Origin: Bradyrhizobium septentrionale
Lineage (GTDB): Bacteria > Pseudomonadota > Alphaproteobacteria > Rhizobiales > Xanthobacteraceae
Direction: 5' to 3'
Length of the DNA: 64,000 nt
Assembly (NCBI RefSeq): GCF_011516645.4
Contig: NZ_CP088285.1
Coordinates: 5,164,501-5,228,500 of the forward strand
The notes under the pieces are model-generated. The model was not told the DNA's origin. It did not search any database and worked only from the letters and a program-made list of their open reading frames with translations. This document shows positions 8,232 to 17,349 of the stretch, piece after piece. Position 1 is the first letter of the stretch. Each line of letters opens with the position of its first letter. Both the position numbers and the translations under genes were made by a program.

Positions 8232-9817
8232 GTGACGACGCCCGCCGATCCGCTTCCCGCCGACCTTGCCGCTGCGCATGCGATGATCATTGCGCAGCGC
8301 GAACAGCTAACGCTGGCGAAGAGCGAAGTGACCGTCGGCCGGCTGGAAATCGAGCGGCTGAAGCTGATGCTGGCCAAGGCACGGCGCGAGCAGTTCGGGC
8401 AATCTTCTGAACGCGGCAAGCTGCTGGTCGAGCAGCTCGAACTCGCCATCGAGGATCTTGAAGAGACACAGGCGGAGCAGGAAACCAAAGCCGAGTTCGC
8501 AGCGCCGGAAGCCGCCAAACAGAATCGCACGCAAAATCCAAGGCCGCCGCGACGCCCCCTACCGGATAACCTGCCGGTCGAACGTATCGTCGAACCCATG
8601 CCTTGCGCGTGTGGCAAGTGCGGCAGTGAACGGCTGCACAAGCTCGGCGAGGTGGTATCGAAGACTCTGGAATGCGAGCCGCGGCGCTGGAAGATTATCG
8701 AGCATGTCCGCGAAAAGTTCTCCTGCCGAGATTGCGAGGCGATCACAGAGGCGCCGGCGCCCTCCCATCCGATCCCGCGAGGCTTTGCCGGGCCGAGCCT
8801 GCTGGCGATGGTGCTGGTCAACAAGTTCCTGCTGCACCAGCCGTTGAACCGACAGAGCAAGACCTATGCCCGCGAAGGGATCGAGATCGACGTCTCGACC
8901 CTGGCGGATCGGATCGGCGCCTGCGTGGTGGCACTCGATCCCATCATTGAGGCGATCCGGATCCACGTCATGAGCGCGGAACGCATCCACGGCGACGATA
9001 CGACGGTGCCGGTGCTGGCCAAGCTCAAGACGGTTACCGGCCGGATCTGGACCTATGTTCGCGATGACCGGCCGTTTGGCGGCACGGATCCGCCGGCGGC
9101 CCTGTTCTACTACTCACGCAACCGGGCTGGAGAACACCCGCAAAGCCATCTTGCCGGCTATGTCGGCCTCATGCAGGCCGATGCCTTCGATGGATATAAC
9201 CAGCTCTACAAAGCCCAAAGGAAGCCGGCTCCGATCCTTGAAGCGGCCTGTTGGAGCCATGGCCGCAGAAAGTTCTTCGACCTGGCGAAATCTGGAGAGG
9301 CGCCGATTGCCAGCGAGGCCGTGCGACGCATCGATATCCTGTTCGAGATCGAGCGCACCATCAACGGCAAAACGCCGGAACAACGGCTTGCGGTACGTCG
9401 TGATAAGTCAGGCCGATCGTCGCCGATCTCGAAATCTGGATGCGCCAGCAACGAACCTTGCTTTCATCAGGCAACGATACTGCAAAGGCGATCAACTACC
9501 TGCTCAACCGCTGGACGGCGTTCACGCGCTTCCTGGACGATGGCCGCGTCTGCCTCTCGAACAACGCTGCCGAACGAGCGTTACGCGGCGTGGCTGTCGG
9601 AAGACGAAATTGGACCTTCGCAGGTTCAGATGCTGGCGGCAATCGTGCCGCCGCCGTCTATACCCTGATCGAAACCTGCAAGCTGAATGATCTCGATCCG
9701 CAGGCCTGGCTCGCTGACGTGCTGGCAAGGCTTCCAGATCACCCCGTCAACAGAGTCGCCGACCTGCTCCCGTGGAATTGGAAGGCAACCCAACAGTCCA
9801 AAGCGGCTGCTGCCTGA
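8232..9817 (+). pseudogene. IS66 TnpC transposase, frameshifted
   Basis: A GTG start at 8232 opens a coiled-coil N-terminus, then a CGKCG zinc-binding segment, CRDCEAI, the first catalytic Asp region (HGDDTTVPVL) and the second (LMQADAFDGYNQL). Near 9410 one base is missing; the protein continues in the next frame from IWMRQQR through the catalytic Glu region (NNAAERALRG) to the stop at 9817. The enzyme would normally be about 525 residues, so a single -1 lesion inactivates it. Confidence 0.88.
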
Positions 9818-9899
9818 GCGCCGCGGCAGACCGGCGCGCCTGCCCGGGGTGCTGGCCGGATGCGTACAATTAGAGCGGCCGAGGGGGTAGACGACAGGC

Positions 9900-10500
9900 A
9901 TGCCGACCACCCGGGACCCTCTTTATCGGCGCCATCGCTTCCCACCGGAAGTGATCAGCTGTGCCGTTTTGTTGTATTTCCGGTTTCCCTTAAGCTTGCG
10001 CATGGTCGAGGAAATCCTGGCGGCGCGTGGCATTGGCGTGACCTATGCCACCGTGCGCCAGTGGGGCGGAAATTCGGCAAGCCGTTCTCCGATCGGATCC
10101 GCCAGCGCGCACCCGCTCGCGGTGACAAATGGCATCTGGACGAAGTCGTTATCTCGATCGCGGGCGCACAACATTGGCTCTGGCGCGCTGTCGGTCAGAA
10201 TGGCTTCGTTCTCGACGTCTTGATCCAGCGCCGAAGAGACTTCGCGCGCTGCGCAGCGGCTCATGAAGAAGCTCTTGAAATCTGCCGGCACGCCGCCGCG
10301 CGTGATGATCACGGATAAGCTCCATGAAGCGTTTCAAATTGTTCCGTCAGGCCCAACGGTTTCTGTCACTTCACGATCAGGTCGCGAACCTTTTCTACAT
10401 CCCCTATCCCGGAACCGTCACCGCCGACTTCCGTCGCGCTTCGCGCGAGCGAGCCTTTGCGACTTGGCGCGAGATCTCCACGACAAGCGCTGTCGCCTAA
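9900..10500 (+). pseudogene. IS6-family (IS26-like) transposase remnant
   Basis: Successive frames give an IS6 transposase: N-terminus DPLYRRHRFPPEVISCAVLL and VEEILAARGIGVTYATVRQW, then WHLDEVVISIAGAQHWLWRA (first catalytic Asp), then RVMITDKL (second Asp), then after a deletion KRFKLFRQAQRFLSLHDQV and the C-terminal TATWREISTTS-like tail ending at TAA 10498-10500. The deletion removes the catalytic Glu region. At least two frameshifts are present. Confidence 0.85.
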
Positions 10501-10538
10501 TCTCGAACCTTTGAGTCAGCTCGGCGGTCGATTAAGTT

Positions 10539-10667
10539 GACGATGCCATTGCCAAGCTTCTACCGGGCAGCTTCGCCAACTTGGCGGATCGATTACCCGC
10601 CGTATTGGTCGATACGCTGCGCGAACAATTCGCGCCGAATGCGCAGAAGGATGAAAATGAACTCTAA
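10539..10667 (+). pseudogene. Unrecognised C-terminal fragment
   Basis: Forty-two codons read DAIAKLLPGSFANLADRLP, AVLVDTLREQFAP, then a hydrophilic end. Composition looks coding and the stop is at 10665-10667, but there is no start. It may be the tail of a transposase or other mobile-element protein; I do not recognise it. Confidence 0.35.
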
Positions 10668-10747
10668 CACATAGGTGGCTTTAGTAAAAGGATGCAATGT
10701 TGCTGTTCAAGGAGCGCGGACTCTTGTCCGCAAGCAAGGAGAGTTCG

Positions 10748-10957
10748 ATGGTTCGTATTTCGTTCACACAGCATCCGGCCTCGGTAGGCGAGACCTACTC
10801 AGCATATGCGAACCGCTTGGCCCCTCTCTGGCGGATGCAATTGGCAGCTCTCGCCTGCTTCGTGCACGGGATCTTCCCCTTTCTATTAACGAAGACCGGA
10901 TCGACTAGCGTGAGCGAGCTATATTCGCGCATGGTTCAACACCGGTCGCGTTTGTAG
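10748..10957 (+). CDS. DUF6356 family small membrane protein
   Basis: 69 residues. The pattern HPASVGETYSAYANRLAPLW followed by a hydrophobic helix ending LACFVHGIFPFLLTKTGS and VSELYSRM matches the alphaproteobacterial DUF6356 family, whose members are about this length and contain one membrane segment. ATG 10748 is chosen because AAGGAG lies 5 bases upstream. Function of the family is unknown. It appears intact in a region otherwise full of debris. Confidence 0.8.
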   Translation: MVRISFTQHPASVGETYSAYANRLAPLWRMQLAALACFVHGIFPFLLTKTGSTSVSELYSRMVQHRSRL

Positions 10958-11068
10958 ACTCCGGAGCAGCGGGTCCAGACAATGCGTGGCGGTCTGGGAC
11001 AAGTCGATTCAGCTAGTTCGTGAACCGGAGATCGGAGCGAAGTCGGCACCGGCTCGGGCGGTCTGTGG

Positions 11069-11311
11069 CTATTTCCCTCTGTTCTGCTCCGCTTGCATTG
11101 CCGCGCGCTTCTCGATCGACCGGGTGGCGAGCATGGTAGTCACGGCCCGGGCGCGCTTCAGCTCCTTGGTCAGCGCCTTGCGGTCGCCCCCGGACGGCCG
11201 GGGGGGATGGTGCATCGGGGCCATGATGGGCCGATGATCGCGCTGAATCGGGGGCGCGGGAAGTCGCTTGGCTTGGGTTTCGCGAACGTCGGAGAGCAAG
11301 ACTTTGGTCAA
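11069..11311 (-). CDS. Hypothetical basic protein, third of a compact trio
   Basis: 80 residues from a TTG start 11 bases after the preceding gene. The C-terminal half is rich in Lys, Arg and Ala (LTKELKRARAVTTMLATRSI) and should be helical. No family recognised, and a later ATG start is possible. Its support is mainly the tight spacing with 11322-11507. Confidence 0.35.
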   Translation of the reverse strand: MTKVLLSDVRETQAKRLPAPPIQRDHRPIMAPMHHPPRPSGGDRKALTKELKRARAVTTMLATRSIEKRAAMQAEQNRGK

Positions 11312-11321
11312 TCCGCCATTG

Positions 11322-11507
11322 TCATTTCGGTGGCTTTCGGAACTGAACTACGTTGCCGTCTGCGGCGCGGATCGCCACCCGCGCCAACTCGAGCGGGTCG
11401 AACCTGAGGTTCGCTATCGCTTTAGCCACACCTTGCCGCTGCAACTCGGCGACGATTGCTTCGGTCACCTTCATCAGTCGGGCCACTTCAGCGGTTGTGT
11501 CTATCAT
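11322..11507 (-). CDS. Small hypothetical protein, second of a compact trio
   Basis: 61 residues, predicted helical (MIDTTAEVARLMKVTEAIVA, ending ADGNVVQFRKPP). AAGGTG lies about 6 bases before ATG 11507, and the start overlaps the upstream stop by one base (TGATG), both of which support translation. No family recognised. Confidence 0.45.
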   Translation of the reverse strand: MIDTTAEVARLMKVTEAIVAELQRQGVAKAIANLRFDPLELARVAIRAADGNVVQFRKPPK

Positions 11508-11722
11508 CAGGGCACCTTCAGACCGTAGGTGACTGCGAGAGCAGCGGTCCAGCCACAATTCACGGCAACGATACTCTCATGGGGTTCACCGAAGCTGTCC
11601 CGATTATACTCCGCCGGAACGAGCCCAGCATCGGGCTCAGCATTTTTGATGAAAGGGGACTGAGTGGCTGGCCAAGTCGGGCTGTCTGAGTTCTCCTTTT
11701 CGCATTCATCATCATGCATCAC
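11507..11722 (-). CDS. Small hypothetical protein, first of a compact trio
   Basis: 71 residues, acidic N-terminus (MMHDDECEKENSDSP) and a short hydrophobic C-terminus. Its stop overlaps the next start, so the three minus-strand frames 11722-11069 form a compact operon-like block. No similarity recognised. I place it here mainly because of coupling. Confidence 0.35.
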   Translation of the reverse strand: MMHDDECEKENSDSPTWPATQSPFIKNAEPDAGLVPAEYNRDSFGEPHESIVAVNCGWTAALAVTYGLKVP

Positions 11723-12026
11723 GATAGCTCAGCCCTCAGGCCGCCGCGACTCCCGGTTGGCCAGAGGCGCCAGCCGCGAGCGATCGAGAAGCACACGGGC
11801 AGAGCTCCGGCCAGCCTTCTGCAGCAGATTCTGTTTCCTGCAAGATGCTGATGAGACCGCGAACGAAGAAGTCCAACGACCAGCGCCGCGTTGACCGTTT
11901 TTATCGGTTGGGTTCGGGGAGATCTGACAAGCCATTGCCGGCTCGTTAAGGCTGAGCGGCCGATGGAAGCTCTTCGCACTGAGCCGGGAATGCCGTTCTC
12001 CGTATGCCGGAGAGGGTCGCAGCGCT
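11723..12026. other. No recognisable gene
   Basis: Contains short open frames without starts. It separates the small-gene trio from the first member of the MDGW small-protein family. Confidence 0.4.
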
Positions 12027-12311
12027 CTAGCTTCTGCCGCGCGGTCGCCACGTGCGTGACATCCGCGGATCACTGCGATCATCGTATATGGCCACAAGCT
12101 CGCCGGCCTTTAGGCCGAGGCCCTTCAAATCGGCTTCGCGAAGTTCGGATTTGTCGATCGTTGCTTCACCGGCGTTGGCTGCCAACGAAGCTTTCACGGC
12201 TTCAGCCTGATCAGCCATTGCGACAGCATAAGCCACATATCGGAGCTTGTCGTTTTTGACGACGCCGACCGTAACCATCCACCCTGCTGCCATCTCAGTT
12301 TCACGGGGCAT
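12027..12311 (-). CDS. MDGW small-protein family, member 1
   Basis: 94 residues. After a short leader it reads AGWMVTVGVVKNDKLRYVAY, AVAMADQAEAVKASL, then LGLKAGELVAIYDDRSDP. The same plan (aromatic VTV strand, HITYAV-like strand, ADP/ADQ helix, GLKxGELLV strand, DDxxDP end) recurs at 12719, 14535, 29810, 30279 and 60170. GGAGATC lies 8 bases before ATG 12311; an inner ATG at 12293 is possible. The length and strand pattern suggest a compact alpha/beta domain. No function recognised. It has its own upstream terminator-like hairpin (12351-12385). Confidence 0.6.
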   Translation of the reverse strand: MPRETEMAAGWMVTVGVVKNDKLRYVAYAVAMADQAEAVKASLAANAGEATIDKSELREADLKGLGLKAGELVAIYDDRSDPRMSRTWRPRGRS

Positions 12312-12350
12312 GCCATGATCTCCACGGCGTGTTGCTGTTCCCGATGCTAC

Positions 12351-12385
12351 GGAAAAGACGCGGGCGGCTGGAGGAACCACCCGCG
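12351..12385 (-). terminator. Rho-independent terminator, minus strand (degenerate)
   Basis: On the minus strand a 9-bp stem (CGCGGGTGG / CCGCCCGCG, one G-T pair) is followed by TCTTTTCC. It belongs to the repeated hairpin family found after the MDGW genes. Confidence 0.6.
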
Positions 12386-12505
12386 CGAAGTTTGGTACGC
12401 CAAGCTTGGCTGTCTGGGGGGCGTGAAGATAGACAGCCAAGCCGATAAGCATCTGAGCAACTCATGTGCCAGACGGTCACTACGCAAGGGTAGAGCCGGC
12501 CCGAC

Positions 12506-12544
12506 AAAAAAAACGTGCGGGTAGCCGCTTACGACCGCCCGCAC
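12506..12544 (-). terminator. Rho-independent terminator, minus strand
   Basis: Minus-strand stem GTGCGGG / CCCGCAC (12538-12544 with 12515-12521) followed by G and eight T residues (complement of the A-run 12506-12513). It lies 175 bases after the MDGW gene 12719-13024 and would end its transcript. Confidence 0.85.
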
Positions 12545-12640
12545 TAGTTGCGATGCGAGGACTTGGCCCTCACGAGGGTCAATCGATAAGCGACCAAGCC
12601 ATACCTGGCTCAGCAATCAGCGTGCCAGACGGTCAATTGC
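12515..12640. repeat. Repeated downstream module, copy 1
   Basis: The terminator hairpin is followed by a conserved block containing ACTTGGCCCTCACGAGGGTC and GCGACCAAGCCATACCTGGC, then a GTGCCAGAC motif. Similar blocks occur at 14309-14430 and 59946-60060, each beside an MDGW-family gene or remnant, so the unit of duplication was gene plus terminator plus this block. Confidence 0.7.
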
Positions 12641-12718
12641 GCAGACAAGCAAACGGCGCGCTTTCATACCTTGTGCGGACTGAATACTCGCGCGAGCGGC
12701 GGCTTCCGGACCACAACG

Positions 12719-13024
12719 TCATGAACCGGACACGACTGACGAGATCAGACGTGCCACGCTAATACGCCGAGGCCGCGAGATGATTGGATTGATCTCGTCA
12801 TCTTGTACAACCAGAAGCTCGCCAGGCTTCAAACCAGGTCTTGGCAGCTGCTTCTCGTCGATCGGGCAGGTTAGCATTGCGGCCTTTGCGCCGCATTCCG
12901 CTATGGTCATTCTCACCGCGTCCGCCGGGTCGGCGAGGGCCACTACGTAAGTTATGTGCCTGAAATCTTCGTCATCGTGGCCGTCTTCCTTGAGGACAGA
13001 GACTGTCACTATCCAACCATCCAT
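12719..13024 (-). CDS. MDGW small-protein family, member 2 (intact)
   Basis: 101 residues from ATG 13024 with CGGAG 9 bases upstream. Sequence: MDGWIVTVSVLKEDGHDDED, HITYVVALADPADAVRMTI, then two cysteines (AECGAKAAMLTCP), LPRPGLKPGELLVVQDDEIN and SRPR. This is the best-preserved member and a useful reference for the family. No known domain recognised. A strong terminator follows at 12506-12544. Confidence 0.65.
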   Translation of the reverse strand: MDGWIVTVSVLKEDGHDDEDFRHITYVVALADPADAVRMTIAECGAKAAMLTCPIDEKQLPRPGLKPGELLVVQDDEINPIISRPRRISVARLISSVVSGS

Positions 13025-13420
13025 TTTGTTGCGCTCCGGCAGATCAGAACCGGCGGCACACGGGAGCCACCGCACACACCGACCGAACGCAGCTGAACGC
13101 TAGGTCGGTCACCTCATTGCATGAATATTGCGGCCGCTATGACGGCAACCGAGGCTAGTCCCATCAAAATGACGCACGCGATGTACGGGAGGCTCCACGC
13201 ACTACTCGGCTACGGCGCTTGGACGGAGCATACACTCCGGGACGCGGCAACGTGACACGGAAATCCAAGTCCTACACCTGCTTGTCCGCGTAGGTGGCGG
13301 ACGCGTGCTCTCAAGAAATCTGATGTCTAGTTTACGGTCGGTCAGCCATAGGGCCACGCTGGAGAGCTTCGTCAAAGGCCTTCGGGGCCATAGAGCGGTC
13401 CTGCGAGCGATCAATCAGAA
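13025..13420. other. No confident gene; small membrane-segment remnant
   Basis: Minus-strand codons at about 13118-13204 encode a hydrophobic segment (YIACVILMGLASVAVIAAAI) ending in a stop, without a start. The rest shows no gene. Confidence 0.35.
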
Positions 13421-13422
13421 GA

Positions 13423-13452
13423 GGCCCGGCTTTGTCCGGCCTTTCTTTTGCC
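13423..13452 (+). terminator. Possible terminator, plus strand
   Basis: GGCCCGG-CTTTGT-CCGGCC forms a 6-bp stem with one bulge, followed by TTTCTTTT. No confident plus-strand gene ends here, so it may be left over from a lost gene. Confidence 0.4.
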
Positions 13453-13884
13453 GCCTGTGGCGTGCCGCTAGATGCCCCTGAGTATCTCCGGCGGAAAGAT
13501 GCCTTGCATCCGCCGCGCGATACTGCGTTTGACGGTCAACCTTACGTTCGCGAGTTCAGTAGAGCCGCACTCCGCCATCAGCCGCTCGGTGATGCCGACG
13601 AGCCGGCGGACGCGGTTCGACTGCCTGCGGTCCTGCTCGCGCCTTCTCTCAGCCCTGTTTGAATGTCCGCGTTTTCATCGCATGTATCTCCTCTCGTCCA
13701 GCGACTAGTCCGAGCCGGTGACAGCCGCAAGAGAACAGAAGGTCCGCGAGCCGGCGACGGGCGGCCGTTAACCACACTTCTTTTAGAAGCCATTGATCGC
13801 GCTCGATCCCGTAGCATTCCGGGAACCTCTTCCCTCTGCGCCGCACGTTGGTCTAGGCTCGCAACCTCAAGAGGAGCGACCGGA
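13453..13884. other. No recognisable gene
   Basis: Open frames on both strands overlap one another but none has a ribosome site plus a family pattern. Confidence 0.4.
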
Positions 13885-14106
13885 GTGACGAGGGAGAAGC
13901 GGACCAGCATCGAAGAGCGGCCGTCTGTGCTGTCGCGGCTCCGCCGGGTGCAGGCATGGCGCCGGAAGCGGCTCCAGCGGCGTTTAGCTGATCCCAACAT
14001 CGTGGAAAACGATCCGGGGCGGTATAGGTCCATTAAGGCCGCACGGCACTACACGGCCGTCTCTATGCGTGCGGAAGCCGTCCTGAGAGGACTGATCGAG
14101 CGATAA
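13885..14106 (+). CDS. Small basic hypothetical protein
   Basis: 73 residues from GTG 13885, with GAGGAG 9 bases upstream. Strongly basic and helical (SRLRRVQAWRRKRLQRRLAD), ending SMRAEAVLRGLIER. It could bind nucleic acid; this is only an inference from charge. No family recognised. Confidence 0.4.
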   Translation: MTREKRTSIEERPSVLSRLRRVQAWRRKRLQRRLADPNIVENDPGRYRSIKAARHYTAVSMRAEAVLRGLIER

Positions 14107-14308
14107 GCGGTATCGAAGTGCAGATCGGCGAAATTGGCCTTTCTGTTTTGGAGGCGGCCTAGTCGCTTGCAGCTTCTCAATCGCGGCAAGTACGGCCCGT
14201 TTTGTGATCTTTCCTTGAAAGTATTGTTTGACCGTCGTTATGGCTTCTTCAGAGCCTGTTCTCGGGTCATGCCATGATCTCCGTCTACGTGGGCGGCACC
14301 GACTGCCG

Positions 14309-14430
14309 AAAGCGTGCGGACGGCTGCTAACGGCCGCCCGCACGCCGTCGCGCCGCGAACAGGCTTGGCCCTCACGAGGGTCATTCAATAAGGGACCAAG
14401 CCATACTAGGCTCAGCAACCCGCGTGCCAG
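14309..14430 (-). repeat. Repeated downstream module, copy 2, with degenerate terminator
   Basis: Minus-strand stem GTGCGGGCGG / CCGTCCGCAC followed by GCTTTC, then the shared block with CTTGGCCCTCACGAGGGTCA and ACCAAGCCATACTAGGCTCA. It lies just downstream of the MDGW remnant at 14535-14710, as in copies 1 and 3. Confidence 0.65.
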
Positions 14431-14534
14431 ACAGCTGGAGAAAGACGAGAGGGCAAAGCTGGCGCTATATCACAGCACGCCAGCTAGGACATGCATGTCG
14501 TCAACTGGACGCGGGTGAAGGAGATCAAACATGC

Positions 14535-14710
14535 CGCACTAGTGACGACGAGGGGGCGAGATGATTGGATCGAACTCGTCATCGTGTACAACAGAGAAGC
14601 CCGCCGGGCTTTAAGCCAAGTCACAGCAACCGCTCCTCCTCGATGGGGCAGTTGAGCAATGCGGCCATTGCGCTGCTTTCCGCTACGGTCCGGAACGCGG
14701 CAAACCAGCA
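14535..14710 (-). pseudogene. MDGW small-protein family, member 3 (remnant)
   Basis: Only the C-terminal half is left: SSAMAALLNCPIEEE, then LGLKPGGLL and a DD-type end shifted into another frame. Compare LTCPIDEKQLPRPGLKPGEL in member 2. At least two frameshifts. Confidence 0.55.
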
Positions 14711-14943
14711 CAAGCGGCGCGCAGCGTTCCGCAACCGGACACGGCAAGTCAAGTCCTGCACCTACTTGTCTGCATAGGTGCCAACCTGACGGCGAATACA
14801 TTAGACGTTAAGCCGCGCTCAACGTGCGGAGTATCTCGTTGACGCTTCGCGGGGAGAAGGTCCGTCCTCTCGCAAGCAAATTCGAACAGGGGCTGGAAGC
14901 CTCCTAGTCAATCGAACCAAAAATTGGTGTAGCAATCCACAGA
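14711..14943. other. No recognisable gene
   Basis: Short spacer that probably contains the promoter of the 14944 gene. Confidence 0.35.
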
Positions 14944-15753
14944 TTGCATTACGGGTGCGGACCAATGGCGCCTCTCGACAGACAAGCTCGCTTGAAGTTC
15001 CGAGTGCCCGAGGTTGTTATAGGTTGCTTGCTTACGGTTGCCGCTTTTGCGGTGGAAATGGCCTTCATGCCGTCTGCGAGAACAGGCGAGCCCTTGCTCG
15101 GTTGGTTCACCAAGGATGCAAGTGGCTTTTTCACTTCGCTGCAATTCACTGTGGCGACAGTCCAAGCGGCACTCTTCTTCTATCAGCTTCGTTTGATCAA
15201 GCTCAGCTTGGATGACGCCAAGGTCGCATCTGAGACGGCTACTCGGCAAGCTCGTGTTGCAGAAGATACCCTCACCAAGATCGAGCGCCCTTATGTCTTC
15301 GTCTTCAATGTGAGCCCTCTCACAATCGTACGTTTGGAGGATTGGGAAAACGGGACCGAGGGGGTGAGGTTGTCCGTCACCTACTCGGTCGCAAACTATG
15401 GGAAGCTCCCTGCCGTCATCGAAGCTATGCAAGTAAGTCTGAGCGTGCATGCAGAGCCGCCAGCCCCGGTCAACTACGACCACAACCATTCCCTTGCGAT
15501 CTCTGCTGTCCTCGTGCCTGGCGAGCCCCGCAATGATCTGGATGAGGGGCTTGCGTGGAATGATGTGGAGCTTGACGACTACGAAGGTGACCGCCCCGAT
15601 TTCGGCGACATGCATCTGTTCTTCTGGGTCTTCATTCGGTATCGCGGCACGTTCACAAGCGGTCACACCACCCGAGCGTGCTGGCGATACGATGAGCGAA
15701 CACGCCGGTTCGCCGAGTTTAACGGAGGCCCCGAGTACAACAGTCAAACCTGA
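14944..15753 (+). CDS. Hypothetical membrane protein
   Basis: Up to 269 residues; an ATG at 14968 is an alternative start. Two hydrophobic segments near the N-terminus (VVIGCLLTVAAFAVEMAFMP and FTSLQFTVATVQAALFFYQL) are followed by a coiled stretch (AKVASETATRQARVAEDTL) and a ~150-residue soluble beta-rich domain beginning IERPYVFVFNV. This two-helix plus soluble-domain plan occurs in many uncharacterised rhizobial proteins. The stop overlaps the next gene (TGATG), so the pair is probably an operon. Intact; function unknown. Confidence 0.75.
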   Translation: MHYGCGPMAPLDRQARLKFRVPEVVIGCLLTVAAFAVEMAFMPSARTGEPLLGWFTKDASGFFTSLQFTVATVQAALFFYQLRLIKLSLDDAKVASETATRQARVAEDTLTKIERPYVFVFNVSPLTIVRLEDWENGTEGVRLSVTYSVANYGKLPAVIEAMQVSLSVHAEPPAPVNYDHNHSLAISAVLVPGEPRNDLDEGLAWNDVELDDYEGDRPDFGDMHLFFWVFIRYRGTFTSGHTTRACWRYDERTRRFAEFNGGPEYNSQT

Positions 15754-15770
15754 TGGGTAAGGAAAGCGGG

Positions 15771-15980
15771 ATGACAAAACCCGGGTCGATCATCGAGGAG
15801 TTGGAGCGAGAACGAGCGAACATTGATCAGCTTTGGGCAGGCCTTGGGGGGCGCCAAGTCCGCGTCCATGCGGCAGGCGCCTCCGAGGCCGTTGTCACAG
15901 CCGAATATGTGGACGGCCTCAAGCAAGCCTCGAACGCGCTCAACAAAGCCATTATGGCTCTAAAGAACATGGATATCTGA
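15771..15980 (+). CDS. Small hypothetical protein
   Basis: 69 residues from ATG 15771, preceded by AAGGAAAGCGG; an ATG at 15753 overlapping the upstream stop is also possible. Helical N-terminus (IIEELERERANIDQLWAGLG), then TAEYVDGLKQASNALNKAIM. No family recognised. Likely co-translated with the upstream membrane protein. Confidence 0.6.
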   Translation: MTKPGSIIEELERERANIDQLWAGLGGRQVRVHAAGASEAVVTAEYVDGLKQASNALNKAIMALKNMDI

Positions 15981-16161
15981 AGGCGATAGCTATTCATGAT
16001 GGGCCGGCCCTCCATCACCTATGATGTGCCGATCAGCATCCTCTACCGGCCTGGCGCGATATTCACCGCCTTTGTAAAGACGTTGCTCTGTTTTTCAAAA
16101 TTGCGACCATGCGGCACAATGTTTGCTGACCGCGATGGGCAACCCATCGGGGCATAGGAGC

Positions 16162-16882
16162 GTCACGACTATCAGCCGATCAACATCGACTACACGTTTA
16201 GCCATTTCTCGCGGACAGAAAGCCAGAATTGGCAGATGCTGATGGAGTACGGGCGCCGTGCGGGAATGGATAAGAAAGAGCTCGAGGCCTTATTCAAGGG
16301 AGAGGGGTTCGCGCGCCTAGTTGTGGCGGGCGGTGGCGTTCCGCGTGACGTGCTGTCGCTATTTTTGGAATCTATGAGTCCGAGCGAGGGCGAAGCGGTA
16401 GGCATGGATGAAATCCGCGTCCTTAGTCGATCAAATCTCGAGCGGCACATCGAGGAGCTTAAGCAAGATTCCCAGATCGACGAACAGAACATCCTCATCG
16501 CCGGCATTTACGTTCTGAGGGAGTTTTGCCTCGGCAGGAAAATGAATGTCTGTCTAGTGCCAGAACAGCTGCTTCAGCAGGAGGAGGACTGGAAGTCGCT
16601 ATTTAGTCGCCTCGTAGACTATAGGATCATCCACCAAGCGGCCAGCGCGCTAACGCACAAATCGCAGCAAGGAAATTTCAGGCTTTTGCGATCGATAGTG
16701 GATGCTACGCTCATCTTAGAAAGATGGATAGGCGCTTCAACGAAATCGACGAGTCGAAAACAGCAGCTAAGGATCAGATGCGCTCGGCGCCAGTTCTCAG
16801 CCTGACAGATTTGCAGACACTTTTTAAGAATGTTCCTAAGAACGCCGAGGAGGTCTTGAAGGAGGTGCCGGAAGAAGAATAG
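16162..16882 (+). pseudogene. C-terminal part of an unrecognised large protein
   Basis: A stop at about 16159-16161 precedes a frame reading YQPINIDYTFSHFSRTESQN, then LLMEYGRR-like, FKGEGFARLVVAGGGVPRDV and LSLFLESMSPSEGEA, which resembles the distal part of a large P-loop-type ATPase. Near 16720 the frame changes; MDRRFNEIDESKTAAKDQMR and a charged tail (EEVLKEVPEEE) end at TAG 16882. The N-terminal half, which would hold any Walker motifs, is missing. Family assignment is tentative. Confidence 0.55.
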
Positions 16883-16951
16883 ATGATTCCCCCGATGTAG
16901 GCAGGACTCCCCGCCGCCCTGGATTGCGAAGCGGCCTATCCGACACAAATT

Positions 16952-16980
16952 GTCTCGGTTTCGAAAGCTTTCGGTCGCCT
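16952..16980 (+). promoter_or_regulatory. tts-box-like sequence
   Basis: GTCTCGGTTTCGAAAGCTTT resembles the TtsI-binding box of rhizobial type III secretion promoters (GTCAGNTTNTCGAAAGCT core). The TCGAAAGCT block is exact and several upstream positions differ. No intact gene follows on the plus strand, so if real it is orphaned by the IS630 insertion downstream. Confidence 0.3.
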
Positions 16981-17074
16981 GTGCGACCGCTGCCTTGTCG
17001 GATGGGCCCGCGCGCCTCTCATGCGGGGAAAGTTATATAGATACGCGTCCTTGAGGCTTTCGTGGCGGCCAATC

Positions 17075-17349
17075 TCAAACCTGAAGTCCTTCACGATTGA
17101 TCGCTGCCAAGCTTTCGCATAGGCCCTGATCCGCCCAAACTCGTCGCAAAATCGAGACGAATTGCTTAACAGACGCCGTGAGCATGTGCGTGTGGTGGAG
17201 GTATTCGTCCATCGTGAACTGTATCTTGCCCTCAGCAGGGTTGCCGCCTTTGAACATTTTGTACATCAGGCCATCGTCGCGCCGCGCAGGTGCATCATCT
17301 TGACGATTTCCTCGCTCTTTTGCGGCGGCTGGCTGGTGTCATCGGACAT
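17075..17349 (-). pseudogene. Small gene, apparently frameshifted
   Basis: ATG 17349 opens MSDDTSQPPQKSEEIVKMMH and stops at 17266, where the next frame begins with a one-base overlap and reads MFKGGNPAEGKIQFTMDEYL, HHTHMLTASVKQFVSILRR. Read together they look like one 90-residue helical protein broken by a single-base change. Two coupled small genes are the alternative. No family recognised. Confidence 0.45.

Larger units (their letters stand above)
7335..9867 (+). mobile_element. IS66-family element 1 (2533 bp)
   Basis: Terminal inverted repeats GTACGCATCCG (7335-7345) and CGGATGCGTAC (9857-9867) bound the standard tnpA-tnpB-tnpC order. Flanking octamers AATTAGGG (7327-7334) and AATTAGAG (9868-9875) match at 7 of 8 bases, consistent with the 8-bp target duplication of IS66 followed by one mutation. 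The tnpC gene is frameshifted, so the element is probably inactive. Confidence 0.9.

Noticed and set aside
14908..15777. A 289-codon minus-strand frame
   Set aside because: Opposite to the 14944-15753 gene, which has membrane segments, a coupled downstream gene and better protein-like composition.
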